Shown: positions 1 to 7,942 of the stretch, one piece after another
Layout: each line of letters starts with the position of its first letter
Numbering within the stretch: the first letter of the stretch is position 1
Assembly: GCA_963730315.1 (NCBI GenBank)
Contig: CAVSRD010000006.1
Coordinates: 62,001 to 126,000, forward strand
Direction: 5' to 3'
DNA length: 64,000 nt
DNA from: VRUE01 sp963730315
Lineage (GTDB): Bacteria > Actinomycetota > Thermoleophilia > Solirubrobacterales > 70-9
Made by a program: the position numbers and the translations under genes
The notes under the pieces: generated by a model
Database searches by the model: none
What the model was told of the DNA's origin: nothing
Seen by the model: only the letters and a program-made list of their open reading frames with translations

Positions 1-1
1 G

Positions 2-565
2 TTCGCCTGCGAGCAGGAGGACGTCGCGCCCGACCTTCTCTGTCTCGGCAAGGGGCTGACCGGCGGCTACCTGCCGCTGGCCGCGACCCTGGCCACCGAG
101 CGGGTCTACGAGCGCTTCCTCGGCGCCCCCGAGGAGAGGCGCACCTTCTTCCACGGCCACACCTACACCGGCAATCCGCTCGCCTGCGCCGCCGCGCGCG
201 CCAGCCTCGACGCGTTCGAACGGGAGCGGACGATCGAGCGCCTGCAGCCGAAGATCCAGCTGCTCAGCGAGCTGCTGGCCGGCGTCGAAGCGATGCCCGA
301 GGTGGCCGAGGTGCGGGGGCGGGGGATGATGGTCGGGATCGACCTCGGCGAGCACGACCCGGCGCTGCGGCTCGGCCACCGGGTGACGCTCGAGGCGCGG
401 CAGCGCGGCGCGATCATCCGCCCGCTCGGCGACGTCGTCGTGCTGATGCCGCCGCTGGCGATCTCCGAAGCGGAGCTGCGGAGGCTGGTCGCGATCACCG
501 CCGACTCGATCCGGGCGGCGGTGGCTTCGCTCGAAGACTCAGTTCCCCTCGCGCAGGCGGCGTAG
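2..565 (+). CDS. bioA: Adenosylmethionine-8-amino-7-oxononanoate aminotransferase, C-terminal part
   Basis: The gene is cut by the left window edge; about 187 C-terminal residues are visible. The PLP-lysine region reads GKGLTGGYLPLAATLAT, as in DAPA (7,8-diaminopelargonate) aminotransferases, followed by HGHTYTGNPLACAAA, the conserved segment of class III aminotransferases that approaches the neighbouring subunit's active site. The family transfers the amino group of SAM to KAPA in biotin synthesis. The C-terminal small domain (GMMVGIDL ... RPLGDVVVLMPPL) is complete and ends at a TAG. No other biotin gene is visible downstream. Another class III omega-aminotransferase is possible, but the GG-Y-PLAATLAT form fits BioA best. 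Confidence 0.85.
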   Translation, partial: FACEQEDVAPDLLCLGKGLTGGYLPLAATLATERVYERFLGAPEERRTFFHGHTYTGNPLACAAARASLDAFERERTIERLQPKIQLLSELLAGVEAMPEVAEVRGRGMMVGIDLGEHDPALRLGHRVTLEARQRGAIIRPLGDVVVLMPPLAISEAELRRLVAITADSIRAAVASLEDSVPLAQAA

Positions 566-598
566 GGCGGGCGGGTCCTCCCGAGATACGCTGGCTGG

Positions 599-1240
599 AT
601 GGATGAGAGAGTGAGGGGCCCAGCCGAGGCTCCCAACCTGGGGGCACCGGCGGTGCCGCGACCGTCCGCGTCGGTGGTGCTGCTGAGGCGGGGCGGGAAG
701 CACGACGAACGGGCTCTCGAGGTGCTGCTCCTGAAGCGGACCGAGAGCGCCAAGTTCATGCCCGGGGTATGGGTGTTCCCCGGGGGCGGCGTCGACCCGG
801 AGGACGGCGAGGGCGAGGCCGGGCACCGAGCCTGCGCGGTGCGGGAGCTGGAGGAGGAGGCCGGCATCGCGCTCGCCGACGACGAGGAGCTGGTGCTCTT
901 CTCGCGCTGGATCACCCCCGAGGTCGTCTCGCGCCGCTTCGACGCCTGGTTCTTCCTGGCGCTGGCGCCGGCCCACTCGCCGCCGCAGCCGGACGGAGTC
1001 GAGACGGTCGAGGCTCGCTGGTTCGAGCCGCGGGCGGCGCTGGAGGCGCAGCACGCGGGCGAGCTGGCGCTCGCGTTCCCAACCGTTCAACAGCTCAAGG
1101 AGCTGCTGCCTTTCCGCACCGCGGCGGAAGCAATCGACGCTCACCGCGGCCGGACCGTGGAGCCGATCCTGCCGAAGGTGATCGGCACGCCGGAGGAGCA
1201 TCGCGTCGTCCTGCCGGGCGACCCGGACTACCCGGCCTGA
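599..1240 (+). CDS. Nudix hydrolase (NUDT19-like)
   Basis: 213 residues. An N-terminal strand region (ASVVLLRRG ... LEVLLLKRTES) leads into a Nudix box. It starts at GGGVDPED and ends in RELEEEAGI, giving the REUxEExGU core with an insertion inside the box, as in NUDT19/COG0494-type proteins. The E residues of RELEEEAG are the expected metal ligands for cleaving nucleoside-diphosphate-linked substrates; the real substrate is unknown. The start follows bioA by 33 bases on the same strand, so co-transcription is possible. The C-terminal tail (PILPKVIGTPEEHRVVLPGDPDY) is typical of the acyl-CoA-diphosphatase-like subgroup, but that assignment is tentative. Confidence 0.85.
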   Translation: MDERVRGPAEAPNLGAPAVPRPSASVVLLRRGGKHDERALEVLLLKRTESAKFMPGVWVFPGGGVDPEDGEGEAGHRACAVRELEEEAGIALADDEELVLFSRWITPEVVSRRFDAWFFLALAPAHSPPQPDGVETVEARWFEPRAALEAQHAGELALAFPTVQQLKELLPFRTAAEAIDAHRGRTVEPILPKVIGTPEEHRVVLPGDPDYPA

Positions 1241-1257
1241 ATCGCCGCCCGCGCCGC

Positions 1258-1926
1258 CTAACCGGGGAAGGGCTCCAGGCCGGCGTGCCAGGGGCCCGGC
1301 GGGTAGGTGTGGATGTTCTCCTCGTCCATCTCTTTGTGCAGTCGCCTGAAAAGCTGCCCGGCGTTCTTCAGCGCCTCCTTGAGCTCCGCCTCGCTGCGCT
1401 CGCGCAGGCGCCAGAGGAACCACAGCTGGCGGTCGTTGACGCCGAAATCGATCTCGCCGGTCATCGTCGTCGTCCAGGCGAGGAAGCCCGGGCTGAACAG
1501 CTCGCGCAGGGCGACCGGGTCGTACTCGCGCGGCACGGTCACGAGGAAGCGCCTGTTGAAGTCGATCGACTCGAACTCGACCTTGCGGGCGAGCCGCTGC
1601 GTGACCACCTCGTGGCCCTCGATCGACTCGACGTTGAAGGCGGGCACGACCTTGGCGAGGTCGGGCATGTGGGCCTTTGCGAGGATCGCGGTCGGCAGCA
1701 CCGCCTTGCCGAACAGCCCGCCGGCCTCCCGCTCGTCGGCGTCGCACGAGGACCCCCAGAAGCCCTCGGTCAGCTGCCCCGTGAGCCGATTCGCCCCGCC
1801 CACGCAGAGCGCCACCGGCCCGTCCTTCGGGTTGATCCCCCCCACCGGCTCGTAGGTCACCCCGCGGCGCTCGCCGTAGCGCCGCACCGTCTCCGCCCAT
1901 TCCGCGGCTTCCCGCTTCGCACCCAC
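1258..1926 (-). CDS. Conserved hypothetical protein, 222 residues
   Basis: I do not recognise a named family. The protein is soluble, with no signal peptide or membrane segment. It has mixed alpha/beta composition, with an ordered middle (HMPDLAKVVPAFNVESIEGHEVV) and a C-terminal helical part rich in charged residues (RLRERSEAELKEALKNAG). Codon use and frame are clean, and it converges on the Nudix gene with a 17-base gap. The opposite-strand and other-frame readings of this interval are low-complexity Arg/Gly strings, which supports this frame as the real one. Confidence 0.7.
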   Translation of the reverse strand: MGAKREAAEWAETVRRYGERRGVTYEPVGGINPKDGPVALCVGGANRLTGQLTEGFWGSSCDADEREAGGLFGKAVLPTAILAKAHMPDLAKVVPAFNVESIEGHEVVTQRLARKVEFESIDFNRRFLVTVPREYDPVALRELFSPGFLAWTTTMTGEIDFGVNDRQLWFLWRLRERSEAELKEALKNAGQLFRRLHKEMDEENIHTYPPGPWHAGLEPFPG

Positions 1927-2063
1927 GCGGCGATCTTATGCGCGACCTCGATCGTGGCTCCCGATTCGACCGTCTGCGCAGCGCCGCCCTGCCGAAATGG
2001 CTGAGGCGAGGCCGCTCCGGAAATCGGCGCGCGCCATCGATTCTCGGTCTAGGCTGGCATCGA

Positions 2064-3143
2064 ATGGCCAGGCCTCCCTCAACCGCCGCCGCCCGCGACT
2101 CCCTGGTCGAGCGCCTCTTCGAGGGGGTGCTCGGAATGACCGACGTCTACACGGTCTACATGGGCGACCGGCTCGGGCTCTACCGGGCCCTGGCGGAGGG
2201 CAGGGCGACGGACGGGGAGATCGCCGCCGCCGCCGGCGCCGACCGACGGTACGTGCGCGAGTGGCTCGAGCAGCAGGCCGTCGCCGGTTTGATCGAGGTC
2301 GACGAGACCTCCAAGCCCGCCGAGGAGCGGCGCTACAGGCTGCCGGAGGCCCACGCCGAGGTGCTCCTCGACCGCGACAGCCTCAGCTATATGGCGGCGT
2401 TCGCTCGGATGATGGTCGGTTTGGTCCGCCCGCTGCCGCAGGTCATGGGGGCGTTCCGTAGCGGCGAGGGCGTTCCCTACGCGACGTTCGACGCCGACTT
2501 CCTCGAGGGGCAGGGCGAGATGAACCGCGTTCAGTTCGTCAACTCGCTGGCGACGGAGTGGATGCCTGCCCTTCCGGACGTGCACGGGCTCCTGCAGTCG
2601 GGGGGACGGGTTGCAGACGTCGCCTGTGGCACCGGCTGGTCGACGATCGCCCTCGCACGCGCCTACCCCCACGCGGAGGTGGAGGGCCTCGACCTCGACC
2701 CGGCATCGATCGAGCTGGCCCGGGCCAACGCCGCGCGGGAGGGGATGGAGATTCGCTTCGAGGCGCGCGGTGCCGCGGATCCGGGGCTGAGCGGCCGCTA
2801 CCACCTGGTCACCTGCTTCGAGGCGGTGCACGACATGGCGCGCCCGGTCGAGTCGTTGCGGGGCATGCGCTCGCTGCTCGCCGACGGCGGCGTGCTGCTG
2901 GTCGCGGACGAGCGTGTCGCCGATCGGTTCACCGCACCGGGGGACGAGGTCGAGCGGCTGATGTACGGGTTCAGCGTGTTCCACTGCCTCGCCGTCGGTC
3001 GCGAGGAGCAGCCCTCGGCCGCCACCGGCACGGCGATGCGAGCCGGCACGCTGCGCGAGTACGCCGACGCGGCGGGGTTCACGCAGTTCGAGGTCCTTCC
3101 GATCGAGAACGACTTCTGGCGCTTCTACCGGCTCGAGGGGTGA
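2064..3143 (+). CDS. SAM-dependent methyltransferase with N-terminal winged helix
   Basis: 359 residues from the ATG at 2064. The frame stays open upstream to 1938, but homology-like sequence begins only at ARDSLVERLFEGVLGMTDVY. Residues 1-110 form a dimerisation/winged-helix domain (GEIAAAAGADRRYVREWLEQQAVAGLIEV). The class I methyltransferase core follows, with VADVACGTGWSTIALA as SAM motif I and EGLDLDPASIELA as the acidic loop. This layout matches Rv2258c-type methyltransferases annotated as small-molecule methylases; the substrate is unknown. The next reading frame starts 5 bases after the stop, so the gene was probably co-transcribed with the now damaged monooxygenase. Confidence 0.82.
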   Translation: MARPPSTAAARDSLVERLFEGVLGMTDVYTVYMGDRLGLYRALAEGRATDGEIAAAAGADRRYVREWLEQQAVAGLIEVDETSKPAEERRYRLPEAHAEVLLDRDSLSYMAAFARMMVGLVRPLPQVMGAFRSGEGVPYATFDADFLEGQGEMNRVQFVNSLATEWMPALPDVHGLLQSGGRVADVACGTGWSTIALARAYPHAEVEGLDLDPASIELARANAAREGMEIRFEARGAADPGLSGRYHLVTCFEAVHDMARPVESLRGMRSLLADGGVLLVADERVADRFTAPGDEVERLMYGFSVFHCLAVGREEQPSAATGTAMRAGTLREYADAAGFTQFEVLPIENDFWRFYRLEG

Positions 3144-3148
3144 ACGGG

Positions 3149-4041
3149 GTGAGCGAGCGGCTGGAGGTGGCGATCGTCGGCGCCGGTCAGGCCGGGTTGG
3201 CGGCCAGCCACGAGCTGGCCGAGCGGGGCGTGCCGCACGTCGTGCTGGAGAGAGGGCGGGTCGGGCAGACCTGGCGGGAGCGCTGGCAGAGCTTCTGCCT
3301 GGTGACGCCGAACTGGAGCATGCAGCTCCCCGGTCGGCCGTACGACGGCGAGGACCCCGACGCGTTCGAACCCCGCGACGAGATCGTCGCCTTCCTGGAG
3401 CGCTACGCAGCGGACGACGGCACGCCGCTGCGCGAGGGTGTCGAGGTGAGGGCCCTCGACCCGACCGCCGACGGGAGCGGCCAGTCCGGTTGCCAGATCG
3501 CCGAGGAGCTGCACGGGTCGGGGCGTGAGGTCTTCCTCTCCTGCGGACGCGCGCCATGGGCGTCAACCTGCTCGGCCACTTCGCCGGTGCCGAGGGGCGC
3601 CACGCGCGGTTCCAGGGGGATCTCGGGCGGTCGGTCGAGTGGGGCGATCAGCGCTTCAGGGAGCTGAAGCAGCTGTTCACGAAGTTCGCCGCGGAGCGAG
3701 GAGGGGCGGCCCCCGAGCTGCCCGACCCCGCACCACTCGAAGCAGATACCCCCGAGCACGTCGACCTATCCGGCTTCGACGCCGTGGTCTTCGCCGGCGG
3801 CTTCCGCCCCGACTACGCCTCCTGGGTCCGCATCCCCGGAGCGTTCGACCAGCTCGGGTTCCCGGTCCACGAGGAAGGGGCCAGCACCGTCGCGCCCGGC
3901 CTCTACTTCGTCGGCGTCCACTTCCTGCGCACCCGGAAGTCCTCCCTCTTCATCGGGGTCGGCGACGACGCGCGGGTGGTCGCCGGCGCGATTGCGGATT
4001 CCGGTTCCGCGGAGCGGCGAATCCGCTCTACGGGAAGCTGA
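3149..4041 (+). pseudogene. Flavin-containing monooxygenase remnant with two internal losses
   Basis: Starting at GTG 3149 the reading is an excellent FAD-binding N terminus (VAIVGAGQAGLAASHEL). It continues to about 3474, then jumps directly into GSGQSGCQIAEEL, which in intact flavoprotein monooxygenases is the second (NADPH) Rossmann motif and should lie roughly 60-80 residues further on. A second break near 3553, after SCGRAPW, also changes frame. Frame 1 resumes with GVNLLGHFAGAEGRHARF and runs to the family C terminus (YFVGVHFLRTRKSSLF) at 4041. The two losses remove much of the NADPH domain and of the region after it, so the gene should be non-functional. Sizes are estimated from family architecture, not from an alignment. 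Confidence 0.8.
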
Positions 4042-4121
4042 GCCCGTATCCGAACGGGGGAGCACGCCCTTCGACGGCGGCAGCGCGTGATGCGGTCACG
4101 TTGCGGAAAATCAATTGGCGA

Positions 4122-4133
4122 CACATGGATGTG
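4122..4133. promoter_or_regulatory. Short inverted repeat upstream of the TetR gene
   Basis: CACAT-GG-ATGTG is a perfect 5-bp inverted repeat with a 2-bp centre, 13 bases before the probable GTG start of the TetR-family gene. Position and symmetry would suit an autoregulatory operator. It differs in sequence from the palindrome upstream of the GST-like gene, so it is a weak call. Confidence 0.3.
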
Positions 4134-4146
4134 GAATCATTATGCC

Positions 4147-4725
4147 GTGGCCCGCAAGTACGAGATGCGAAAGCGCGCCAAGCGCGTCGAGGAAACGAGG
4201 CGGCGGATCGTCGAGGCGGCCGTCGAACTGCACAAGAAGGTCGGCCCTGCGAGGACCAGCCTCAGCTCGATTGCCGAGCGCGCCGGGGTCGAGCGCCAGA
4301 CGTACTACCGCCACTTCCCGGACGAGCGCTCCCTGCTCTCGGCCTGCTCGGGGCTCTACATGGAGCAGAACCCGCTGCCGGACGCCGGCCTGTGGCGGCA
4401 GATCGAGGATCCCGAGCAGCGCATTCGCCATGGGCTCGCCGAGACCTATGCCTACTACGAGGCCAACGAGGCGATGTTCTCGTCAGTGCTCAGAGACGCC
4501 GAGTTCCACGAGGCCACTCGGGAGGTCGTGACGCAGCACATAGCCCCCGCGGTGGCGGAGCTGAGCGCGGCGCTGGCAGCCGGCTGGGCGCGGGGGCGGA
4601 AGACGCGCGCCGCGGTCGACCTGGCGGTCGGCTTCCACACCTGGCGCTCGCTTGCCCGCGAGAGCGGCCTCTCCGCCGAGCAGGCCGCGGAGCTGATGGC
4701 CGGGATCGTGCGCTGCGCAGGATAA
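4147..4725 (+). CDS. TetR/AcrR family transcriptional regulator
   Basis: 192 residues from GTG 4147; an in-frame ATG at 4087 would add 20 unconvincing residues, and ATG 4165 is another option. The N-terminal helix-turn-helix reads TRRRIVEAAVELH ... SLSSIAERAGVERQTYYRHFPDE, the classic TetR DNA-binding domain. The C-terminal part is an alpha-helical ligand domain of unknown specificity. The gene is followed at 110 bases by the GST-like gene, whose promoter carries a palindrome over its -35 box. By analogy with other TetR proteins, local repression of that gene is likely. Confidence 0.88.
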   Translation: MARKYEMRKRAKRVEETRRRIVEAAVELHKKVGPARTSLSSIAERAGVERQTYYRHFPDERSLLSACSGLYMEQNPLPDAGLWRQIEDPEQRIRHGLAETYAYYEANEAMFSSVLRDAEFHEATREVVTQHIAPAVAELSAALAAGWARGRKTRAAVDLAVGFHTWRSLARESGLSAEQAAELMAGIVRCAG

Positions 4726-4743
4726 TCGCTCCACATCTCTGTA

Positions 4744-4757
4744 TGTCCAATTTGACA
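4744..4757. promoter_or_regulatory. Candidate TetR operator overlapping the -35 box
   Basis: TGTCCAATTTGACA is an imperfect palindrome (12 of 14 positions agree with its reverse complement). Its right half contains the TTGACA -35 hexamer of the promoter ahead of the GST-like gene. A repressor bound here would block RNA polymerase. The regulator gene lies immediately upstream. Confidence 0.5.
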
Positions 4758-4780
4758 AGCGGCTGGGAACCGTGTAGAAA
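4752..4780 (+). promoter_or_regulatory. Sigma-70-type promoter for the GST-like gene
   Basis: TTGACA (4752-4757), a 17-base spacer, then TAGAAA (4775-4780) preceded by TG, giving an extended -10. The predicted transcript starts around 4787 and reaches the ATG at 4835 after a GGAGGA ribosome-binding site. The same TTGACA-N17-TAGAAA arrangement occurs ahead of the photoregulated operon at 8842. Confidence 0.65.
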
Positions 4781-4834
4781 TGGCACACCAAGCCTGTATG
4801 ACGATTATCCGGGCTGCTTACACGGAGGACTGAG

Positions 4835-5632
4835 ATGACTGCACTCGAGACCGAGACGCCTCCCGCCGCGGCCCACACCGCGCCGATCGACGTCCGCCTC
4901 TTCACGATTCCCGGCTCGCACCCCGGAACGGCGGTGCGGCTGATGCTCGACCACAAGGGGATCGAGCACCGGCGCACCGACCTGCTGCCGGTCCTCTCCT
5001 GGGCCGTGCTGAGGGCGCTCCGGTTCCCCGGCGTCAGGGTGCCGGCGATCAAGATCGACGGCCGCAGGGTCCAGGGCTCGCTTGAGATCGCCCGGGAGCT
5101 GGAGCGGATCCAGCCGCAGCCCCCGCTCTTCCCGGCCGACCCGGACCACAGGGCCGCGGTCGAGGAGGCCGAGCGCTTCGGCGACGAGGACCTCCAGCAG
5201 GCGACCCGCCGAATCCTCCTGTGGGCGCTGAGCAAGGACACGGCGCCGTTTGCCAGCTTCGCCGAGGGGTCGAGAATCGGCATCCCGATTGGCCTTGCGG
5301 TGAAGACCGCGGGTCCGTTCGTCGCCCTCGACGCCCGTTCGGTGGGGACCAACGACGTCAGCGTCCGCGAGGCGATCTCGGTCCTGCCGACGATGCTCCA
5401 GCGAATCGACGACTGGATCGCCGAGGGTGTCCTCGGCGGCGAGCAGCCGAACGCCGCCGACTTTCAGATCGCCACCTGCCTGCGGCTGGCGATGAGCCTC
5501 GACGACCTCCGTCCGGCGATCGAGCACCGCCCGGCGGGCGCGCTGGCCCTCCGGGTCGTCCCCGACTACCCGGGCAGGATCCCGCCGCTGCTGCCGGCAG
5601 CCTGGCTCGAGCCGCTCCACGCCACCGTCTGA
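4835..5632 (+). CDS. Glutathione S-transferase-like protein
   Basis: 265 residues. After a short leader, a thioredoxin-like N-terminal domain is visible: VRLFTIPGSHPGTAVRLML, then RFPGVRVPAIKIDGRRVQGS, where VPAI carries the cis-Pro and the following GS stands in the usual E/Q-S glutathione-contact position. The C-terminal all-helical domain ends with a predicted substrate-site segment (EQPNAADFQIATCLRLA), where the N-x-A-D motif is the GST N-capping box. A ribosome-binding site (GGAGGA) lies 6-9 bases ahead of the ATG. Neighbouring TetR gene and operator suggest inducible detoxification. Many actinobacteria lack glutathione, so the thiol partner is uncertain. Confidence 0.75.
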   Translation: MTALETETPPAAAHTAPIDVRLFTIPGSHPGTAVRLMLDHKGIEHRRTDLLPVLSWAVLRALRFPGVRVPAIKIDGRRVQGSLEIARELERIQPQPPLFPADPDHRAAVEEAERFGDEDLQQATRRILLWALSKDTAPFASFAEGSRIGIPIGLAVKTAGPFVALDARSVGTNDVSVREAISVLPTMLQRIDDWIAEGVLGGEQPNAADFQIATCLRLAMSLDDLRPAIEHRPAGALALRVVPDYPGRIPPLLPAAWLEPLHATV

Positions 5633-5660
5633 CCAAGGCCGCGCAAACGTCCCGATCGGA

Positions 5661-7016
5661 CTAGGCGATCGCCGGGGCCTCGGGCAGCCGCTCGAGGGCG
5701 GCCCGCATCTCGGCCTCGGAGAACTCCAGGTCCTCCAGCTCGCCCCCGTGGTAGGCGGCGTACGCGGCCATGTCGAAGTGGCCGTGGCCGGAGAGGCCGA
5801 GCAGGATCACCCGCTCCTCCCCCGCCTGCTTGGCCGCCTCGGCCTCGTCGAGCGCCGCCTTGATCGCGTGGGCGGGCTCGGGACCGGGGATGATCCCTTC
5901 GCAGGAGGCGAAGCGCACCGCTGCCTCGAAGGCCGCCGTCTGCGGGACCGCGGTCGCCTCGACGATCCCCTCCTTGACCAGCGCGCACAGACTGGGTGCG
6001 TCGCCGTGGTAGCGCAGCCCCCCTGCATGCACCGGCGGCGGCACGAAGTCGTGGCCCAGCGTGTACATCGGCATCAGCGGGGTCATGCCCACCGTGTCGC
6101 CGAAGTCGTAGGCATAGGCGCCGCGGGTCAAGGTCGGACAGGCGGCGGGCTCGGCGGCCAGGAAACGGGTCCGCTTGCCCTCGCGGATGTTGGCCCGCAC
6201 GAACGGGTAGGCCAGTCCGGCGAAGTTGGATCCGCCACCGACGCAGCCGACCACCACATCGGGATACTCGCCCACAAGCTCGAGCGCCGCGATCGACTCC
6301 TGTCCGACCACCGTCTGGTGCAGGCAAACGTGGTTGAGGACCGAGCCGAGCGAGTAGTTGGTGTCCTCGCTGCCGGCCGCGACCTCCACCGCCTCGGAGA
6401 TCGCGATCCCGAGACTGCCGGTCGGATGCGTGGCCTGTGAGCGCCCGGCATCGGTCAGCTCGGAGGGGCTGCGATGGACGGTCCCGCCCCAGGTCTCGAT
6501 CATCGCGCGACGGTAGGGCTTCTGATCGTAGGAGATCCCAACCATGAATACCTCGCACTCCAGCCCGAACATGCGACAGGCGAGCGCCAGAGCCGAGCCC
6601 CACTGGCCCGCCCCGGTCTCGGTGGCCAGCTTGCGCACCCCCTCCTGCTTGTTGTAGTAGGCCTGCGCAACCGCGGTGTTCGGCTTGTGCGAGCCGGCCG
6701 GCGATACCCCCTCGTATTTGTAATAGATGTGCGCCGGGGTATCGAGCTCGCGCTCCAGCCTGCGGGCGCGGTAGAGCGGCGTCGGCCGCCACAGCCGGTA
6801 GACCTCGCGCACCTCCTCCGGAATCTCTATCTCCGGCTCGGCGGAGACCTCCTGCTCGATCAGTCCCATCGGAAAGATCGCGGCAAGGTCGTCGGGCCCG
6901 GCCGGCTCTCCGGTGGCGGGGCTGAGCGGCGGCAAGGGCTCCCCGGGGAGGTCCGGCAGCAGGTTGAGCCAGCTGGTCGGGATCTGAGACTCGTCCAGCA
7001 GGTACTTCGCGGTCAC
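5661..7016 (-). CDS. trpB2: TrpB2-type tryptophan synthase beta-like PLP enzyme
   Basis: About 451 residues from GTG 7016; an ATG-type start at 7052 would add 12. The N terminus (SWLNLLPDLPGEPLPPLSPATGEP) is characteristic of the TrpB2 clade rather than classical TrpB1. The PLP-binding Lys lies in SPAGSHKPNTA, and the phosphate-binding glycine loop is CVGGGSNFAGLA. TrpB2 enzymes convert indole and serine (or phosphoserine) to tryptophan and may act without TrpA. No trp operon genes are nearby, which fits a stand-alone salvage role. Converges with the GST-like gene. Its 5' end abuts an HD-domain remnant. Confidence 0.88.
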   Translation of the reverse strand: MTAKYLLDESQIPTSWLNLLPDLPGEPLPPLSPATGEPAGPDDLAAIFPMGLIEQEVSAEPEIEIPEEVREVYRLWRPTPLYRARRLERELDTPAHIYYKYEGVSPAGSHKPNTAVAQAYYNKQEGVRKLATETGAGQWGSALALACRMFGLECEVFMVGISYDQKPYRRAMIETWGGTVHRSPSELTDAGRSQATHPTGSLGIAISEAVEVAAGSEDTNYSLGSVLNHVCLHQTVVGQESIAALELVGEYPDVVVGCVGGGSNFAGLAYPFVRANIREGKRTRFLAAEPAACPTLTRGAYAYDFGDTVGMTPLMPMYTLGHDFVPPPVHAGGLRYHGDAPSLCALVKEGIVEATAVPQTAAFEAAVRFASCEGIIPGPEPAHAIKAALDEAEAAKQAGEERVILLGLSGHGHFDMAAYAAYHGGELEDLEFSEAEMRAALERLPEAPAIA

Positions 7017-7072
7017 CGGGCGATTGTATGAGAGCGGCCGCCCCTGCGCCACTCAACCGACCCTTTCTTGCC

Positions 7073-7192
7073 CTCGATGTGCTCGTCGAAGTCCTCGCCG
7101 AGCGCCGCGACGCCCTGCTGCAGCTCCTCGCGGTTGACGGCGGCGGCGAAGCTGGGCTGCTTCAGCATCCCGAGGCGCTTTCGCCAGGCGCG
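7073..7192 (-). pseudogene. C-terminal fragment of an HD-superfamily hydrolase
   Basis: A 40-residue stretch in an 84-codon frame reads AWRKRLGMLKQPSFAAAVNR and then EELQQGVAALGEDFDEHI. This closely resembles the conserved C-terminal helices of small HD/HDIG hydrolases (RxRLKxKSFAAAVNRxxxxxGAxxLGVxLDEHI). No catalytic HD motif is present, and sequence on both sides loses the family pattern. It therefore looks like a gene remnant squeezed between the TrpB2 start and the cupredoxin gene. The identification rests on memory of the family pattern. Confidence 0.55.
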
Positions 7193-7267
7193 TCTCGCGC
7201 GGCACGCCGAGGTAGGTGCGTGACCGGCCACCACGTCAGCGCGCGGTTGTAGCCCGGAGGGCGGCAC

Positions 7268-7699
7268 CTAATCGCTCACCTTTTCAACCACCTCCACCGT
7301 GCCGTGCATGGTTGGGTGGATTTCGCAGACGTAGGCGTAGGTGCCGGGCTCCTTGAAGGTCTCCGACTTGAGCTTTCCCTGCTCGATGGCCCCGGTGTCG
7401 AAGGTCCCATCTTCGGCCGTCGCCGTGTGGGGGACGGAATCCCGGTTCGTCCAGATCACCTTGCCGCCGACTTGGATCGTCACCGGGTCGGGGTCATAGG
7501 CGAAGTCGACTATCTCCACCTTGGCCGCGCGCACCGCCTCGCCGCTGGGAGCCGCGGCGTTGCCATCTGAAGTCGGGGACGTGGCGCCGGCGCTCTCATC
7601 GCGCGTGGCGATGTCACCTGACTTCCCGTCACCCCCGCAGGCGGCAAAGGAAAACGCCATCAGGGCAAGGACGGGTGCGAGGAGCAGCTTTACTTTCAT
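7268..7699 (-). CDS. Cupredoxin (plastocyanin/azurin-like) lipoprotein
   Basis: 143 residues. An N-terminal hydrophobic segment ends in SFAAC (Cys21), a lipobox, so the protein is probably anchored outside the cell membrane. A Ser/Gly/Ala-rich linker precedes a cupredoxin fold from about residue 60. Type-1 copper ligands are all visible: His91 in SVPHTA, then Cys125, His128 and Met131 in YVCEIHPTMHG. The family carries single electrons between membrane redox enzymes. No obvious partner oxidase is adjacent. The ATG is followed by MKVKLLL, a typical signal start. Confidence 0.9.
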   Translation of the reverse strand: MKVKLLLAPVLALMAFSFAACGGDGKSGDIATRDESAGATSPTSDGNAAAPSGEAVRAAKVEIVDFAYDPDPVTIQVGGKVIWTNRDSVPHTATAEDGTFDTGAIEQGKLKSETFKEPGTYAYVCEIHPTMHGTVEVVEKVSD

Positions 7700-7942
7700 T
7701 GTCCGAGGCTAGACCCTTCCTCTCCCCGGTGCCCAACGGCGTCGTGCTCCATTGTCTCCAAGCCCCGGTCGAGCGCTGCGACGCTCGTCGCGCCGTCCGG
7801 GACCGGAGCTGGGTACTCGCGAATCTCGGCCAGAGTCACACCCTGCGGGTCTGATCAGGTCCAGGGGCAAAGGCACCCACCTTGAGCCGCCATGGCCACC
7901 CGTGGACCGGGCTGGTGGGGCCGGCCTCATCCGCGAGCGACT

